From assembly GCF_000278725.1 (NCBI RefSeq), contig NZ_ALCA01000084.1:1-30992 (forward strand): 30,992 nucleotides of DNA. Direction: 5' to 3'. A model generated the notes under the pieces. It was not told the DNA's origin and made no database searches. It worked only from the letters and a program-made list of their open reading frames with translations. Below are positions 1 through 7,386 of the stretch, piece after piece. The position numbers and the translations under genes are program-made. Position 1 is the first letter of the stretch. Each line of letters opens with the position of its first letter. Origin of the DNA: Actinomyces sp. ICM47 (GTDB lineage: Bacteria; Actinomycetota; Actinomycetes; Actinomycetales; Actinomycetaceae).

Positions 1-757
1 CCCCAGCCACTGCGGAATAAAGTGCCCAAGCACCCACGAAGAAGACCAGGTTTTCCTGCCAGTCCCCGACGAAAATCTCGTGTGTGCGAGTACTGCAATA
101 GAACGAGTTCGTGACAACAAGTAGTAATGCTGCTGCCCCGCTTGATAAGAGTCGTATCCACAGTGCCTTCACTCGCGGTTGCGGCCATCGTCGTGGCGGG
201 TCAACTATCAAAAGAACCAGGCCGGCGAGGAAGGTTCCATAAAGCGGAAGAACCATCAAAAGAGTGCCAGCTGCGGAGAGTCCCGCGGCGGGGATATAGA
301 AAATCCCGAAGCAGATTCCTATCCATGTCGTGTAGGTACGGATCGCGTCCCTGATCGTGTGAGCAGGTGTGCCAAATCGGGCGGAGCTGCTCATGAGCAT
401 GTGTCCTGCTACTACCGTGAAGACAATCCAACCGAGACCGAAAGACAGGAGCGTCTCACTCCAGTGTTGAGATCCATAGTGGGTGGAAGCAACTGCATCA
501 AACGCGATGAGCATGGTGGCTGCAAATCCTGCACCCAATACTCGGATCAGTAATGCTCGCCAGAGCGGTGGCTCCCATGTTGATGGCCGATCAATGACAA
601 AAAGCAGCAGCCCGGCGAAAGGTGCAAGCCACAATGGAGTGTTCACCGGAGCGACTTCAGCAGTGAAGAGCAGAGAACCGGGCACTACCGCGAAGCCGAG
701 GATGATCCCTACCCAATACACGTAGGTCCGAACGAATAGTTTTAAAGACTCAACCAC
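1..757 (-). CDS. Polytopic membrane protein of unknown function, cut by the window edge
   Basis: I do not recognise this gene. An open frame runs on the minus strand from a GTG at 757-755 to the window edge without a stop, about 251 codons. The GTG sits four bases after a GGAGGT ribosome binding site, which decides the start. The product begins MVESLKLFVRTYVYWVGIIL and shows about six hydrophobic segments (roughly residues 11-30, 43-55, 70-87, 104-122, 143-185 and 210-225) separated by short charged loops, so it should lie in the cytoplasmic membrane. Three blocks look alike, each about 75 residues with paired helices and a cytoplasmic loop such as DRPSTWEPP or DPPRRWPQP, which suggests an internal repeat. 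The downstream end is outside the window. It is divergent from the phage genes at 819 and may not belong to them. It could be a small permease or a polymer-export component; nothing seen decides this. Confidence 0.72.
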   Translation of the reverse strand, partial: MVESLKLFVRTYVYWVGIILGFAVVPGSLLFTAEVAPVNTPLWLAPFAGLLLFVIDRPSTWEPPLWRALLIRVLGAGFAATMLIAFDAVASTHYGSQHWSETLLSFGLGWIVFTVVAGHMLMSSSARFGTPAHTIRDAIRTYTTWIGICFGIFYIPAAGLSAAGTLLMVLPLYGTFLAGLVLLIVDPPRRWPQPRVKALWIRLLSSGAAALLLVVTNSFYCSTRTHEIFVGDWQENLVFFVGAWALYSAVAG

Positions 758-818
758 TCACACCTCCCATGGACTTCAGTACCGATATCATGACGATACT
801 ACGGCGAGGAGGCGACCC

Positions 819-1391
819 ATGGCCAAAGATGGCACCAACAGGGGCGGACGCTGCGTGCGTGCAAGCGCGAAGCCCGGCCCGCTGGGCGAGAAACTCGCCG
901 CCGGACGCCCCGCCACCCGCCTGGAAGACCCGCTCAACGAACCCTTCGACTTCGCAGGTAATGACATTGGCGACGATGCGGTGCGTGCCGGGGAGACGAT
1001 GCCCGAACCATCGGACTATCTGTCGGAGATTCAGCGTGACGGCAAACCGCTTGGCGCTGACCTCGTCTATCGGGAGACGTGGCAGTGGCTCGATCAACGT
1101 GGCTGTTCCCATTTCGTGGCGCCTCGCTTGATTGAGGCGTATGCGCAGGCGTTTGCCCGGTATGTGCAGTGCGAGCAGGCGATCTCCAAGTTCGGCCTGC
1201 TCGGCAAACACCCCACCACCGGTGCTGCCATCGCCAGCCCGTTTGTCGCCATGTCCCAGAGTTTCGGAAAGCAGGCGAATGTGTATTGGTACGAGATTTA
1301 CGAGATCGTGCGCGCCACCTGCACCACCGACTACGCGGGCACCACGCCCGGCGAAGAGGTGACGGAGCAGCTGCTCAACGCCCGCTACTAA
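819..1391 (+). CDS. Phage terminase small subunit, P27 family
   Basis: The 190-residue product starts MAKDGTNRGGRCVRASAKPG, the usual basic, glycine-rich opening of P27-type terminase small subunits. It contains the family-typical stretches ETWQWLDQRGC, ISKFGLLGKHPTTGAAIASP and YWYEIYEIVR. In phages this subunit recognises the packaging site and delivers DNA to the large terminase (established for the family). Start at 819 is supported by GGAGG at 808-812. The length is normal and no lesion is visible. A terminator-like hairpin follows at 1410-1436, then the phage-type metK. The terminase large subunit, portal and capsid genes expected downstream are absent, because an IS3 element and other remnants occupy the place. 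The gene is therefore probably an intact leftover of a prophage or phage-derived island. Confidence 0.85.
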   Translation: MAKDGTNRGGRCVRASAKPGPLGEKLAAGRPATRLEDPLNEPFDFAGNDIGDDAVRAGETMPEPSDYLSEIQRDGKPLGADLVYRETWQWLDQRGCSHFVAPRLIEAYAQAFARYVQCEQAISKFGLLGKHPTTGAAIASPFVAMSQSFGKQANVYWYEIYEIVRATCTTDYAGTTPGEEVTEQLLNARY

Positions 1392-1409
1392 CCGCCCCTC
1401 ATGATCTTC

Positions 1410-1436
1410 GCGTCCATCCTCTAGTGGGGTGGACGC
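1410..1436 (+). terminator. Rho-independent terminator after the terminase gene
   Basis: A stem GCGTCCA / TGGACGC with extra pairing inside (CC/GG) closes a short loop and is followed by TTTCTTGTT. It starts 19 bases after the terminase stop and lies upstream of metK, so it probably separates the two transcripts. Confidence 0.6.
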
Positions 1437-1475
1437 TTTCTTGTTCCCCTCCGATTCGTGGAAGCGAGTGTGCTT

Positions 1476-2636
1476 ATGTATTCGATTTGTACTGCCGAGT
1501 CTGTGTGTGCTGGTCATCCGGACAAGTTGGCCGATCAGATCGCCGACCAGTTCCTCGACGACATCCTCTACGACGACAAGGCCGCACGGGTGGCGGTGGG
1601 GGTGATGGCAGCCGGTCGGCGGATCATCGTCACCGGCGAAATCACCACCAACCACCGCCCGCGTATCCGGGAGTCTGTGCGCCCTGCCCTCGCGCGTGCC
1701 GGATACAGTCCGCTCGGGATCCTGATCTACGTGTGGACGCGCCGCCAATCGAGCGACATCAACGCCGGGGTCACCACCTCGCTGGAGGCACGCGGTGGTG
1801 ATAGTTCAGCGTTCGCGTTGCAGGGGGCTGGCGATCAGGGCACGGTCTACGGTTACGCCACCGCCGAGGCCCCTGAACGCCTCCCGCTCCCGCTCGTCCT
1901 GGCACATCGCACCTGCGAGCGTCTCGATACTGCCCAGGCCGAGGGGACGATCTGCGGGATCAACCCGGACGGCAAGGCCCAGGTGAGTGTGCGTTATGAC
2001 GACACCGGTACCCCCGCCGCCGTCGAGACCGTCGGGTCTCGGTGCAGCATGAGGCGGGCAAGGATCTGGCCGTGTTGGAGCGTGAGGTGCGCTCGCTGAT
2101 TGTGGCCCCGGCCTGCCAGACCTACCTACCCATAGACGAGCACACCGAAATTCTTGTGAATCCGTCGGGTCAGTTCGTTGAGGGCGGGCCGCGAGTCGAT
2201 ACCGGGCTGACGGGCCGGAAGCTCATGGTCGACACCTACGGCGGGCTCGGGTCTCATGGTGGGGGCGCGTTCTCCGGCAAGGACCCATCCAAGGTCGACC
2301 GGTCAGCGGCCTACATGGCTCGCCTGATCGCTCATACGATCGTTGACGCCGGGCTGGCCGCTGAGTGCGAGGTGGGCATCTCGTATGCGATTGGGAAGGC
2401 TGATCCGGTCGCGTTCGAGGTGGACACGCTCGGCACCGGCGAGTACTCCGACCGCATCTTGACCGCCGCCGCACGTGACGTGTTCGTGCTGCGGCCGGCG
2501 GGGATCATCGACGTCCTCAACCTGCGCACACCCCGTTACCGGGATCTCGCGGTCTACGGGCGCGTGGGCCGGGATTGGCCGCGCTGGGAACAAACCTGGC
2601 GTTTTGAGCGCGACCTGCGGAAGGCGTGGAGCCCCA
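1476..2636 (+). pseudogene. metK: S-adenosylmethionine synthetase (phage-type MetK), frameshifted and cut at its 3' end by IS3
   Basis: MetK makes S-adenosylmethionine from methionine and ATP. The first part (from ATG 1476; GTG 1458 and 1470 are in-frame alternatives) carries GHPDK at residues 13-17 and GAGDQG at about 117-122. Near 2034 the frame breaks: GTC-GGG-TCT reads as if one base were lost from GTC-GTG-GTC-TCG, after which another frame continues with VSVQHEAGKDL, then TYGGLGSHGGGAFSGKD and YAIGKADPVAFEV. The combined length is about 387 residues, close to a complete enzyme. The last native codons end at the IS3 boundary (2637), and the reading frame then runs 28 codons into the insertion sequence. 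Prophages of Gram-positive bacteria often carry metK-like genes beside P27 terminases and methyltransferases, so this is probably phage cargo and not the housekeeping copy. A sequencing error at the homopolymer is an alternative explanation for the frameshift. Confidence 0.85.
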
Positions 2637-2641
2637 TGTCA

Positions 2642-3626
<985 letters not shown>

Positions 3627-3960
3627 GCCGATGCCGCCTTCAAAATTTCGTTGGCGCGCCATACCTCACGATTCTCAGCTTCCAGCGCTCGGATATGGGC
3701 CTCTTGATCACTGATCTCGCCACGCTCATTGCGCCCGCCCTGCTCCACGGCGCGCACCCACGTACGCAGCGCCTCAGGATCGATCCCCAACTGGCCGCTA
3801 ATGCGCTTAATAGCACCCCTACGCCGCCCGGGATCAGCACGAGCCTCCAACGCCATACGCGTCGCACGCTCACGCAACTCCATCGAATACTGGCGCTGAC
3901 CAAACATCCCAAACCTTCAATCCGGCCTAAGACACTCTCCACAATACCCGGGACAGCTCA

Positions 3961-4111
3961 GCCCCTCCATGTCCACTCCGACCGCCAGGTGAGAGGCCCG
4001 GTTCTCCACCCTGTGATCGCATCGGACTTTGATGCGGATCGCGTCCAGGTAGATCACCGGGTAGAACGCTTCTAAGGGGCGGTGCTGCCACTCCAAGAGA
4101 GGATGTCTGAA
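3961..4111 (-). pseudogene. IS256-family (mutator) transposase fragment
   Basis: The minus strand encodes LLEWQHRPLEAFYPVIYLDA, then IRIKVRCDHRVENRASHLAV and GVDMEGL in one frame. This matches the region around the first catalytic aspartate (YLDA) of mutator-type transposases. Only about 50 codons are left. The downstream part is cut at 3960 by the IS3 element, and the upstream part is joined near 4111 to a restriction-gene start. The fragment is non-functional. Confidence 0.75.
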
Positions 4112-4292
4112 GCAGCTGGCGTTCCATGTCCGACCTGCTGGCGTACGCCCTCAAGTCACCTAGCTCCCCCTAGGCGAGCCCCATGATGCCGCGCGCGTAA
4201 AAGTCGTCCCACATGGATGTGCGGTGGCCCGGCACGTAGAGCCAGTAGCGCACGGTCTGAACGCCGTCATCCCCGAGAGCTGCTCCCTGCAT
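4112..4292 (-). pseudogene. N-terminus of a probable McrB-like restriction gene, with a nonsense codon
   Basis: An ATG at 4292-4290 follows an excellent ribosome binding site (AAGGAGG, six bases away). The frame reads MQGAALGDDGVQTVRYWLYV, then PGHRTSMWDDFYARGIMGLA, a TAG at 4172-4170, and continues in the same frame as GELGDLRAYASRSDMERQLL. The pattern YWLY.PG...WD.FY..GIMG(L/I).W.ELGDL.-Y resembles the N-terminal region of McrB-type restriction ATPases as I recall it, and there the interrupted residue is tryptophan, so a TGG to TAG change explains the stop. After about 60 codons the sequence passes into the IS256 fragment, so all of the ATPase part is missing. The family call rests on a short stretch and is tentative; the relic status is clear. 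Confidence 0.5.
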
Positions 4293-4410
4293 TGTTACCT
4301 CCTTGAGAAGCGCGGTCATAAGTACCGGCTATCCGTCATCATGGCCACACCCTACCACCCGGGTGATCGACGACACGATTCACACTCGCACTCAACCGAC
4401 AGCAAAGCAG

Positions 4411-4450
4411 AGCCACGCTCTCGCGCGACCCGACCACAACCTCGCTCAGA
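4411..4450. repeat. TA-flanking repeat, copy A
   Basis: A ~40-bp degenerate repeat, GCCACGCTCTCGCGCGACCC followed by GACCACAACCTCGCTCAG, lies 12 bases beyond the vapC1 stop. Copies B (5122-5161) and C (5740-5780) sit in the same position behind higA and vapC2; a half copy is at 6455-6475. Confidence 0.6.
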
Positions 4451-4461
4451 GTTCCCCTATC

Positions 4462-4833
4462 TCACTCAAAGTCTGCCGACACGCCCACGTCGCACGCCGC
4501 CTGACGCAGGCGCTTATCGCGTGTCCACAGCGAGACACCGGGGGTTACGACAGCACTTGCCAGGAGTGCCACGTCGACCGCGCTGAGTCCTCTACCCCAC
4601 AGCCTCCGTTCCTCGACGAGGTGCCGCACGCCTTGGTCGTCGACGTTGCGAACGATCATGAGGCGCTCAAGCGCTTTCAAAAAGATCGAGCGGTTCTTGA
4701 GATTCCCCAACGCGAGTTCCGTGATGACACTCTGATGCACGCACACCTGATCGCGCTCGAGCAGATCAACCAGAACCGGCTCACTTTTCCGCAGGTGATC
4801 GATCCAGATGTTCGTGTCAACGAGGACTCTCAT
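4462..4833 (-). CDS. vapC: VapC toxin, PIN-domain ribonuclease (copy 1)
   Basis: The 123-residue protein opens MRVLVDTNIWIDHLR, the standard start of a PIN domain. The four acidic residues that hold the metal ion are visible: D6, E39 (SVITELALG), D87 (LSAVDVALLA) and D106 (WTRDKRLR). VapC toxins cleave specific RNAs, commonly tRNA or rRNA, and are held inactive by VapB. The ATG overlaps the vapB stop (ATGA, 4830-4833), so the two are translationally coupled. The length is normal and the frame is undamaged, making this the only toxin in the cluster that looks functional. A close paralogue lies at 5791-6149. Confidence 0.9.
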   Translation of the reverse strand: MRVLVDTNIWIDHLRKSEPVLVDLLERDQVCVHQSVITELALGNLKNRSIFLKALERLMIVRNVDDQGVRHLVEERRLWGRGLSAVDVALLASAVVTPGVSLWTRDKRLRQAACDVGVSADFE

Positions 4834-5024
4834 GCGTGCTCGCGACTCCGAGGCGCAGCCTCCGCCCCCGGATCACTGCCGCCGAGCGCAGCGAGCTGCC
4901 GTCCAGTCTCAATGCGGACGAGGAGCTCAACCGCGTCCCTAATCAAAGCGGATCGCTCACTGACCCCTGTCAGCTCCTCGGCGCGCTCAAGCAGGTCATC
5001 ATCGAGTGTCACTGTGGTTCTCAT
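4830..5024 (-). CDS. vapB: VapB antitoxin (copy 1)
   Basis: This 64-residue protein begins MRTTVTLDDDLLERAEELTG and continues SERSALIRDAVELLVRIE, a ribbon-helix-helix DNA-binding domain typical of VapB proteins that pair with this VapC type. The C-terminal tail (from ALGGSD) should wrap around the toxin. The start at 5024 is chosen because GGAGG lies seven bases upstream; a longer reading frame extends further but lacks such a site. A TATGCT hexamer (reverse complement of 5041-5046) upstream could be the -10 box, where VapBC would repress itself. It is about 80% identical at DNA level (by eye) to vapB2. Confidence 0.87.
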   Translation of the reverse strand: MRTTVTLDDDLLERAEELTGVSERSALIRDAVELLVRIETGRQLAALGGSDPGAEAAPRSREHA

Positions 5025-5121
5025 GCTTACCTCCACCCTCAGCATAGCACCGCAGGCATCATCAGTTGATTCGGATTTTGATGCAGCTTCTAGTCCACCC
5101 AGCTCACATAACAGCACAGCC

Positions 5122-5161
5122 GGGCCACGGCCTCGCGCGACCCGGCCATGGCCTCGTCAGG
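5122..5161. repeat. TA-flanking repeat, copy B
   Basis: GGGCCACGGCCTCGCGCGAC followed by CCGGCCATGGCCTCGTCAGG lies 11 bases beyond the higA stop. It consists of two similar halves (GGCCACGGCCTCG and GGCCATGGCCTCG) and matches copies A and C. Confidence 0.6.
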
Positions 5162-5171
5162 CTGAGGTGGT

Positions 5172-5480
5172 TTAGGCGACTTCAACCGTCGCGAGGGGAA
5201 CGATTCCGCTCAACGTATCCCCCAGCGCATCTTCGGCGCGATCGAGCTCGTAGCGCATCTGCAGGTTCATCCAGAAACCCGGGGTCGTACCAAAGTAGCG
5301 GGAGAGACGCATTGCGGTGTCCGCCGTGATTCTCCGCTTCCCATGAACAATTTCATTGATACGGCGGGGCGGAACACCGATAGCGACGGCGAGCTTATGC
5401 TGCGTAATTCCGAAGCCCTCGATGAAGTCTTCCATGAGGACTTCACCCGGGTGAATCGGAGCAATTTTAGTGGTAGTCAA
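5172..5480 (-). CDS. higA: HigA-type antitoxin (XRE family), orphan
   Basis: The product, 102 residues from TTG 5480, begins MTTTKIAPIHPGEVLMEDFI, the hallmark opening of HigA addiction-module antitoxins. A helix-turn-helix follows (ITQHKLAVAIGVPPRRINEI, about residues 25-44) and then the family segment RITADTAMRLSRYFGTTPGF. The start is inferred from family alignment and from overlap with the end of higB; the upstream in-frame ATGs would add 14 residues or fewer that read like higB coding sequence in another frame. The cognate toxin gene is nearly gone (see 5467-5493), so this is an orphan antitoxin that may still act as an autoregulator or neutralise a related toxin elsewhere in the genome. 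Confidence 0.85.
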   Translation of the reverse strand: MTTTKIAPIHPGEVLMEDFIEGFGITQHKLAVAIGVPPRRINEIVHGKRRITADTAMRLSRYFGTTPGFWMNLQMRYELDRAEDALGDTLSGIVPLATVEVA

Positions 5481-5493
5481 CGATCTCAACCCC
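5467..5493 (-). pseudogene. Last codons of a lost higB toxin gene
   Basis: In the frame offset from higA the minus strand reads GVEIVDYH and stops at TAA 5469-5467. The ending V(E/D)(I/Y)VDYH followed by an overlapping higA start is typical of HigB/RelE-like toxins in these operons. Upstream of this the frame carries no recognisable HigB sequence, so the rest of the toxin appears deleted. The match is only eight codons long. Confidence 0.5.
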
Positions 5494-5790
5494 TTCTGGA
5501 CCAGCATCATCCAGGCCGTCACCCATCACGACTGCGCTTGAAAAGGCACCGCCGTTGAACGGAGCACCCTTTGGTTCTCAACGACCCAGTGCTACCATCC
5601 TACTAATCGCATCGGGCTTGGACCGGCGCACTCTACTACGGGGATCCTCGCCATCACGGCGAGGATCCCTTGGTATTCCAAGAGCATCGCACACCTCGCC
5701 ACGCAGACGGACCTGCTGCTCTCGCCATAAGCAAGCGACCGGGCCACCCTCTCACTCGACCCGGCCACGGCCTCGTCGGAGACCCCTACC
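5494..5790. other. Intergenic stretch between higA and vapC2 with paired hairpins
   Basis: No intact gene is seen. A perfect 12-bp stem, GGGATCCTCGCC / GGCGAGGATCCC, with loop ATCAC lies at 5641-5669. It is followed directly by CTTGG-TATT-CCAAG (5669-5682). The pair could terminate vapBC2 transcription or mark a recombination junction. Repeat copy C lies at 5740-5780. The frameshifted reading frame of vapC2 runs through most of this stretch but lacks any protein-family signal. Confidence 0.5.
5740..5780. repeat. TA-flanking repeat, copy C
   Basis: GGGCCACCCTCTCACTCGAC followed by CCGGCCACGGCCTCGTCGG lies 11 bases beyond the expected vapC2 stop. It has the same two-part layout as copies A and B. 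Confidence 0.6.
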
Positions 5791-6149
5791 TCATTCAATG
5801 TCGGCCAACACGCCCACGTCACGTGCGGCCTGACGCAGGCGTTTATCGCGCGTCCACAACAAGACCCCAGGGTCACGACAACGCTTGCCAGGAGCGCCGC
5901 ATCGACAGCACTCAGTCCCCTGCCCCACAGCCGCCGCTCCTCAAGGAGGTGCCGGACCCCTCGGTAGCCCACGGCATGAACGATCATCAATTTCAGAAAG
6001 ATCGCCCGATCCCTGAGGTTGCCCAGCGCGAGCTCGGTGATGACACTCTGGTGCACGCACACCTGGTCGCGCTCAAGGAGGTCGACCAGGACCGGCTCAG
6101 TTTGCCGCAGGTAATCGATCCAGATATTCGTGTCGACGAGGACTCTCAT
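5791..6149 (-). pseudogene. vapC: VapC toxin (copy 2), frameshifted near its C-terminus
   Basis: It is a paralogue of the vapC at 4462, beginning MRVLVDTNIWIDYLRQTEPV, with the same acidic residues up to the third (SAVDAALLA). After SVVVT one C is missing compared with copy 1 (GTGACCCTGGGG instead of GTGACCCCTGGGG, near 5867). The next frame restores GVLLWTRDKRLRQAARDVGV and LADIE with a TGA at 5793-5791. Reading straight through replaces the last 25 residues, including the fourth acidic residue, by unrelated sequence running to 5592. An in-frame loss of four residues (ALER in copy 1 after FLK) is also seen. The toxin is therefore probably inactive, while its antitoxin is intact. A sequencing error could mimic the 1-base loss, but not the 12-base loss. 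Confidence 0.8.
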
Positions 6150-6340
6150 GCGTGCTCGCGACTCCGGGGCACAGCCTCCGCCACCTGATCGCTACCACCG
6201 AGCGCAGCGAGCTGTCGTCCGGTCTCAATGCGAACGAGGAGTTCGACCGCATCCCTGATCAACGCGGATCGTTCACTGATCCCAGTGAGTTCCTCGGCGC
6301 GCGCGAGCAACTCGTCGTCAACGTCAATTGTCATCCGCAT
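6146..6340 (-). CDS. vapB: VapB antitoxin (copy 2)
   Basis: The 64-residue product, MRMTIDVDDELLARAEELTG then SERSALIRDAVELLVRIE, has the same length and layout as VapB1. The start at 6340 is favoured by GGAGG seven bases upstream; an ATG 15 bases earlier is the alternative. Its TGA overlaps the vapC2 ATG as in copy 1. TATCCT (reverse complement of 6357-6362) is a possible -10 box. With the toxin frameshifted, the antitoxin could still cross-neutralise VapC1, given the close similarity of the pairs. Confidence 0.85.
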   Translation of the reverse strand: MRMTIDVDDELLARAEELTGISERSALIRDAVELLVRIETGRQLAALGGSDQVAEAVPRSREHA

Positions 6341-6728
6341 AGAATCCTCCAGCACCAGGATAGGGCTTGATCTCCATAACGGTTGATGCGCCGTGCAGAG
6401 CCTGTCTGCGCGTATTCATTGCCCCCAACAGCAACTCAGTGACACGCCCACACAAGCCGGCCACAGCCTCGTCATGAAGAAAATTCTCGTGACCTCGTAT
6501 CACTATTTACCACCCGTCAGTGACACATCTCACTTAACGAGATCACAGCGTTTTTTCAACCAACAGGATCCGACAAACCACGGAAGAATGGTCGCGGGGA
6601 GCAAAACCAGGGCGATCAGCAGGGCACACAAGCTAATCGCGGTGTCTACAGTGACACGTCACTGACCTGTTGCTTGAGCCGCGCATCACCCAGCGGCCCC
6701 CACCTTCGATTCAATGAAAGAGGCTCAC
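6341..6728. other. Gene-free region upstream of the Asp23 operon
   Basis: This stretch is less GC-rich than its surroundings and holds no convincing gene. It contains a half copy of the TA-flanking repeat (6455-6475, GCCGGCCACAGCCTCGTC). The word CAGTGACAC occurs three times (6437, 6518 and 6649). On the minus strand 6530-6631 a 33-codon frame from a TTG encodes a hydrophobic peptide with a KKRCDLVK tail, but no ribosome binding site precedes it. The promoter of the Asp23 operon should lie in the last 100 bases. Confidence 0.5.
6649..6664. promoter_or_regulatory. Perfect palindrome upstream of the Asp23 operon
   Basis: CAGTGAC-AC-GTCACTG is a perfect 7+2+7 inverted repeat ending 64 bases before the first Asp23 start codon. 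Its left half also occurs at 6437 and 6518. This is a candidate binding site for the regulator of the operon; the regulator is unknown. Confidence 0.45.
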
Positions 6729-7172
6729 ATGAGCGACAACAACGAGAACGTTGACCAGGACAAGACCCCCGAGGGTCCCCTCCAGACCGACCACGGCACG
6801 ACCACCATCGAGGAAAACGTCGTCGCTAAGATCGCCGGCATGGCCGCCCGCCAGGTACCCGGCGTGTACGGCATGGGCAACGCCGTGCGCCGCGCCTTCA
6901 GCGCCGTAACTGACCGCATCCCCACCACCCAGACCAACGTCACCGGCGGCATCACCGTACACAAGGGCGAAACCCAGACCGCCATTGATGTCATCGTCGT
7001 CGTCGAGTATGGCTACTCCATCATCAACGTCTGCAACGATATTCGCAGCAACATCATCGACCAGATCGAAGGAACCACCGGCCTGGAGGTCGTCGAGGTC
7101 AACATCGACGTCACCGACGTCCACCTGCCCGAGGAGGAAATAAACACCTCCGCCTCAACCGATCTGAAGTAG
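6729..7172 (+). CDS. Asp23/Gls24 family envelope stress protein (first copy)
   Basis: The 147-residue acidic protein has the Asp23 core from about residue 25: TTTIEENVVAKIAGMAARQV, then PGVYGMG, GITVHKGETQTAIDVIVVVE and YGYSIINVCNDIRSNIIDQI. Asp23 proteins coat the inner face of the membrane and are induced by alkaline or cell-wall stress (known from staphylococci). Start 6729 follows GAAAGAGG; an ATG at 6714 is in frame but has a weaker site. The gene opens a tightly packed operon of five genes with a second Asp23 and an AmaP-like anchor, the same association as in Firmicutes. The extended acidic tail (LPEEEINTSAS) is probably disordered. Confidence 0.9.
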   Translation: MSDNNENVDQDKTPEGPLQTDHGTTTIEENVVAKIAGMAARQVPGVYGMGNAVRRAFSAVTDRIPTTQTNVTGGITVHKGETQTAIDVIVVVEYGYSIINVCNDIRSNIIDQIEGTTGLEVVEVNIDVTDVHLPEEEINTSASTDLK

Positions 7173-7204
7173 TCGACCTCGACGCCTGGATCTGAGGAAT
7201 TCTC

Positions 7205-7381
7205 ATGAAGACAACGCACCTGGCTCTCCTGGTGGGCCTGTTCATGGGAGCCGTTCTCGCGTTCGGTTCCTTCGCCAGCTTCGTCCTCGTTGCCCTGTGC
7301 GGCGTCGTCGGATGGGTAGTGGGCCTCTATCTGGAGGGCCGGGTCGATGTCCAACGTATCCTCGATTGGCGAAAGAGGTGA
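7205..7381 (+). CDS. Small integral membrane protein, DUF2273-like
   Basis: The 58-residue product MKTTHLALLVGLFMGAVLAF continues with GSFASFVLVALCGVVGWVVG and ends LYLEGRVDVQRILDWRKR. It has two membrane helices followed by a short basic cytoplasmic tail with the G-x-x-x-G-r-(L/I)-D pattern of DUF2273 peptides, which accompany Asp23 and AmaP genes. It starts 32 bases after the first Asp23 gene with GAGG upstream. Its TGA overlaps a possible GTG start of the next gene. It presumably helps recruit the Asp23 proteins to the membrane; this role is inferred from context. Confidence 0.8.
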   Translation: MKTTHLALLVGLFMGAVLAFGSFASFVLVALCGVVGWVVGLYLEGRVDVQRILDWRKR

Positions 7382-7386
7382 CGAGC

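Noticed and set aside
750..1748. Minus-strand 332-codon open frame opposite the terminase and metK genes
   Set aside because: It lies antisense to two genes with clear family signals, has a composition typical of a GC-rich shadow frame and shows no domain.
5592..5790. C-terminal extension of VapC2 as a genuine domain
   Set aside because: The extension arises from a 1-base loss; the other frame restores the normal VapC ending and stop at 5791.
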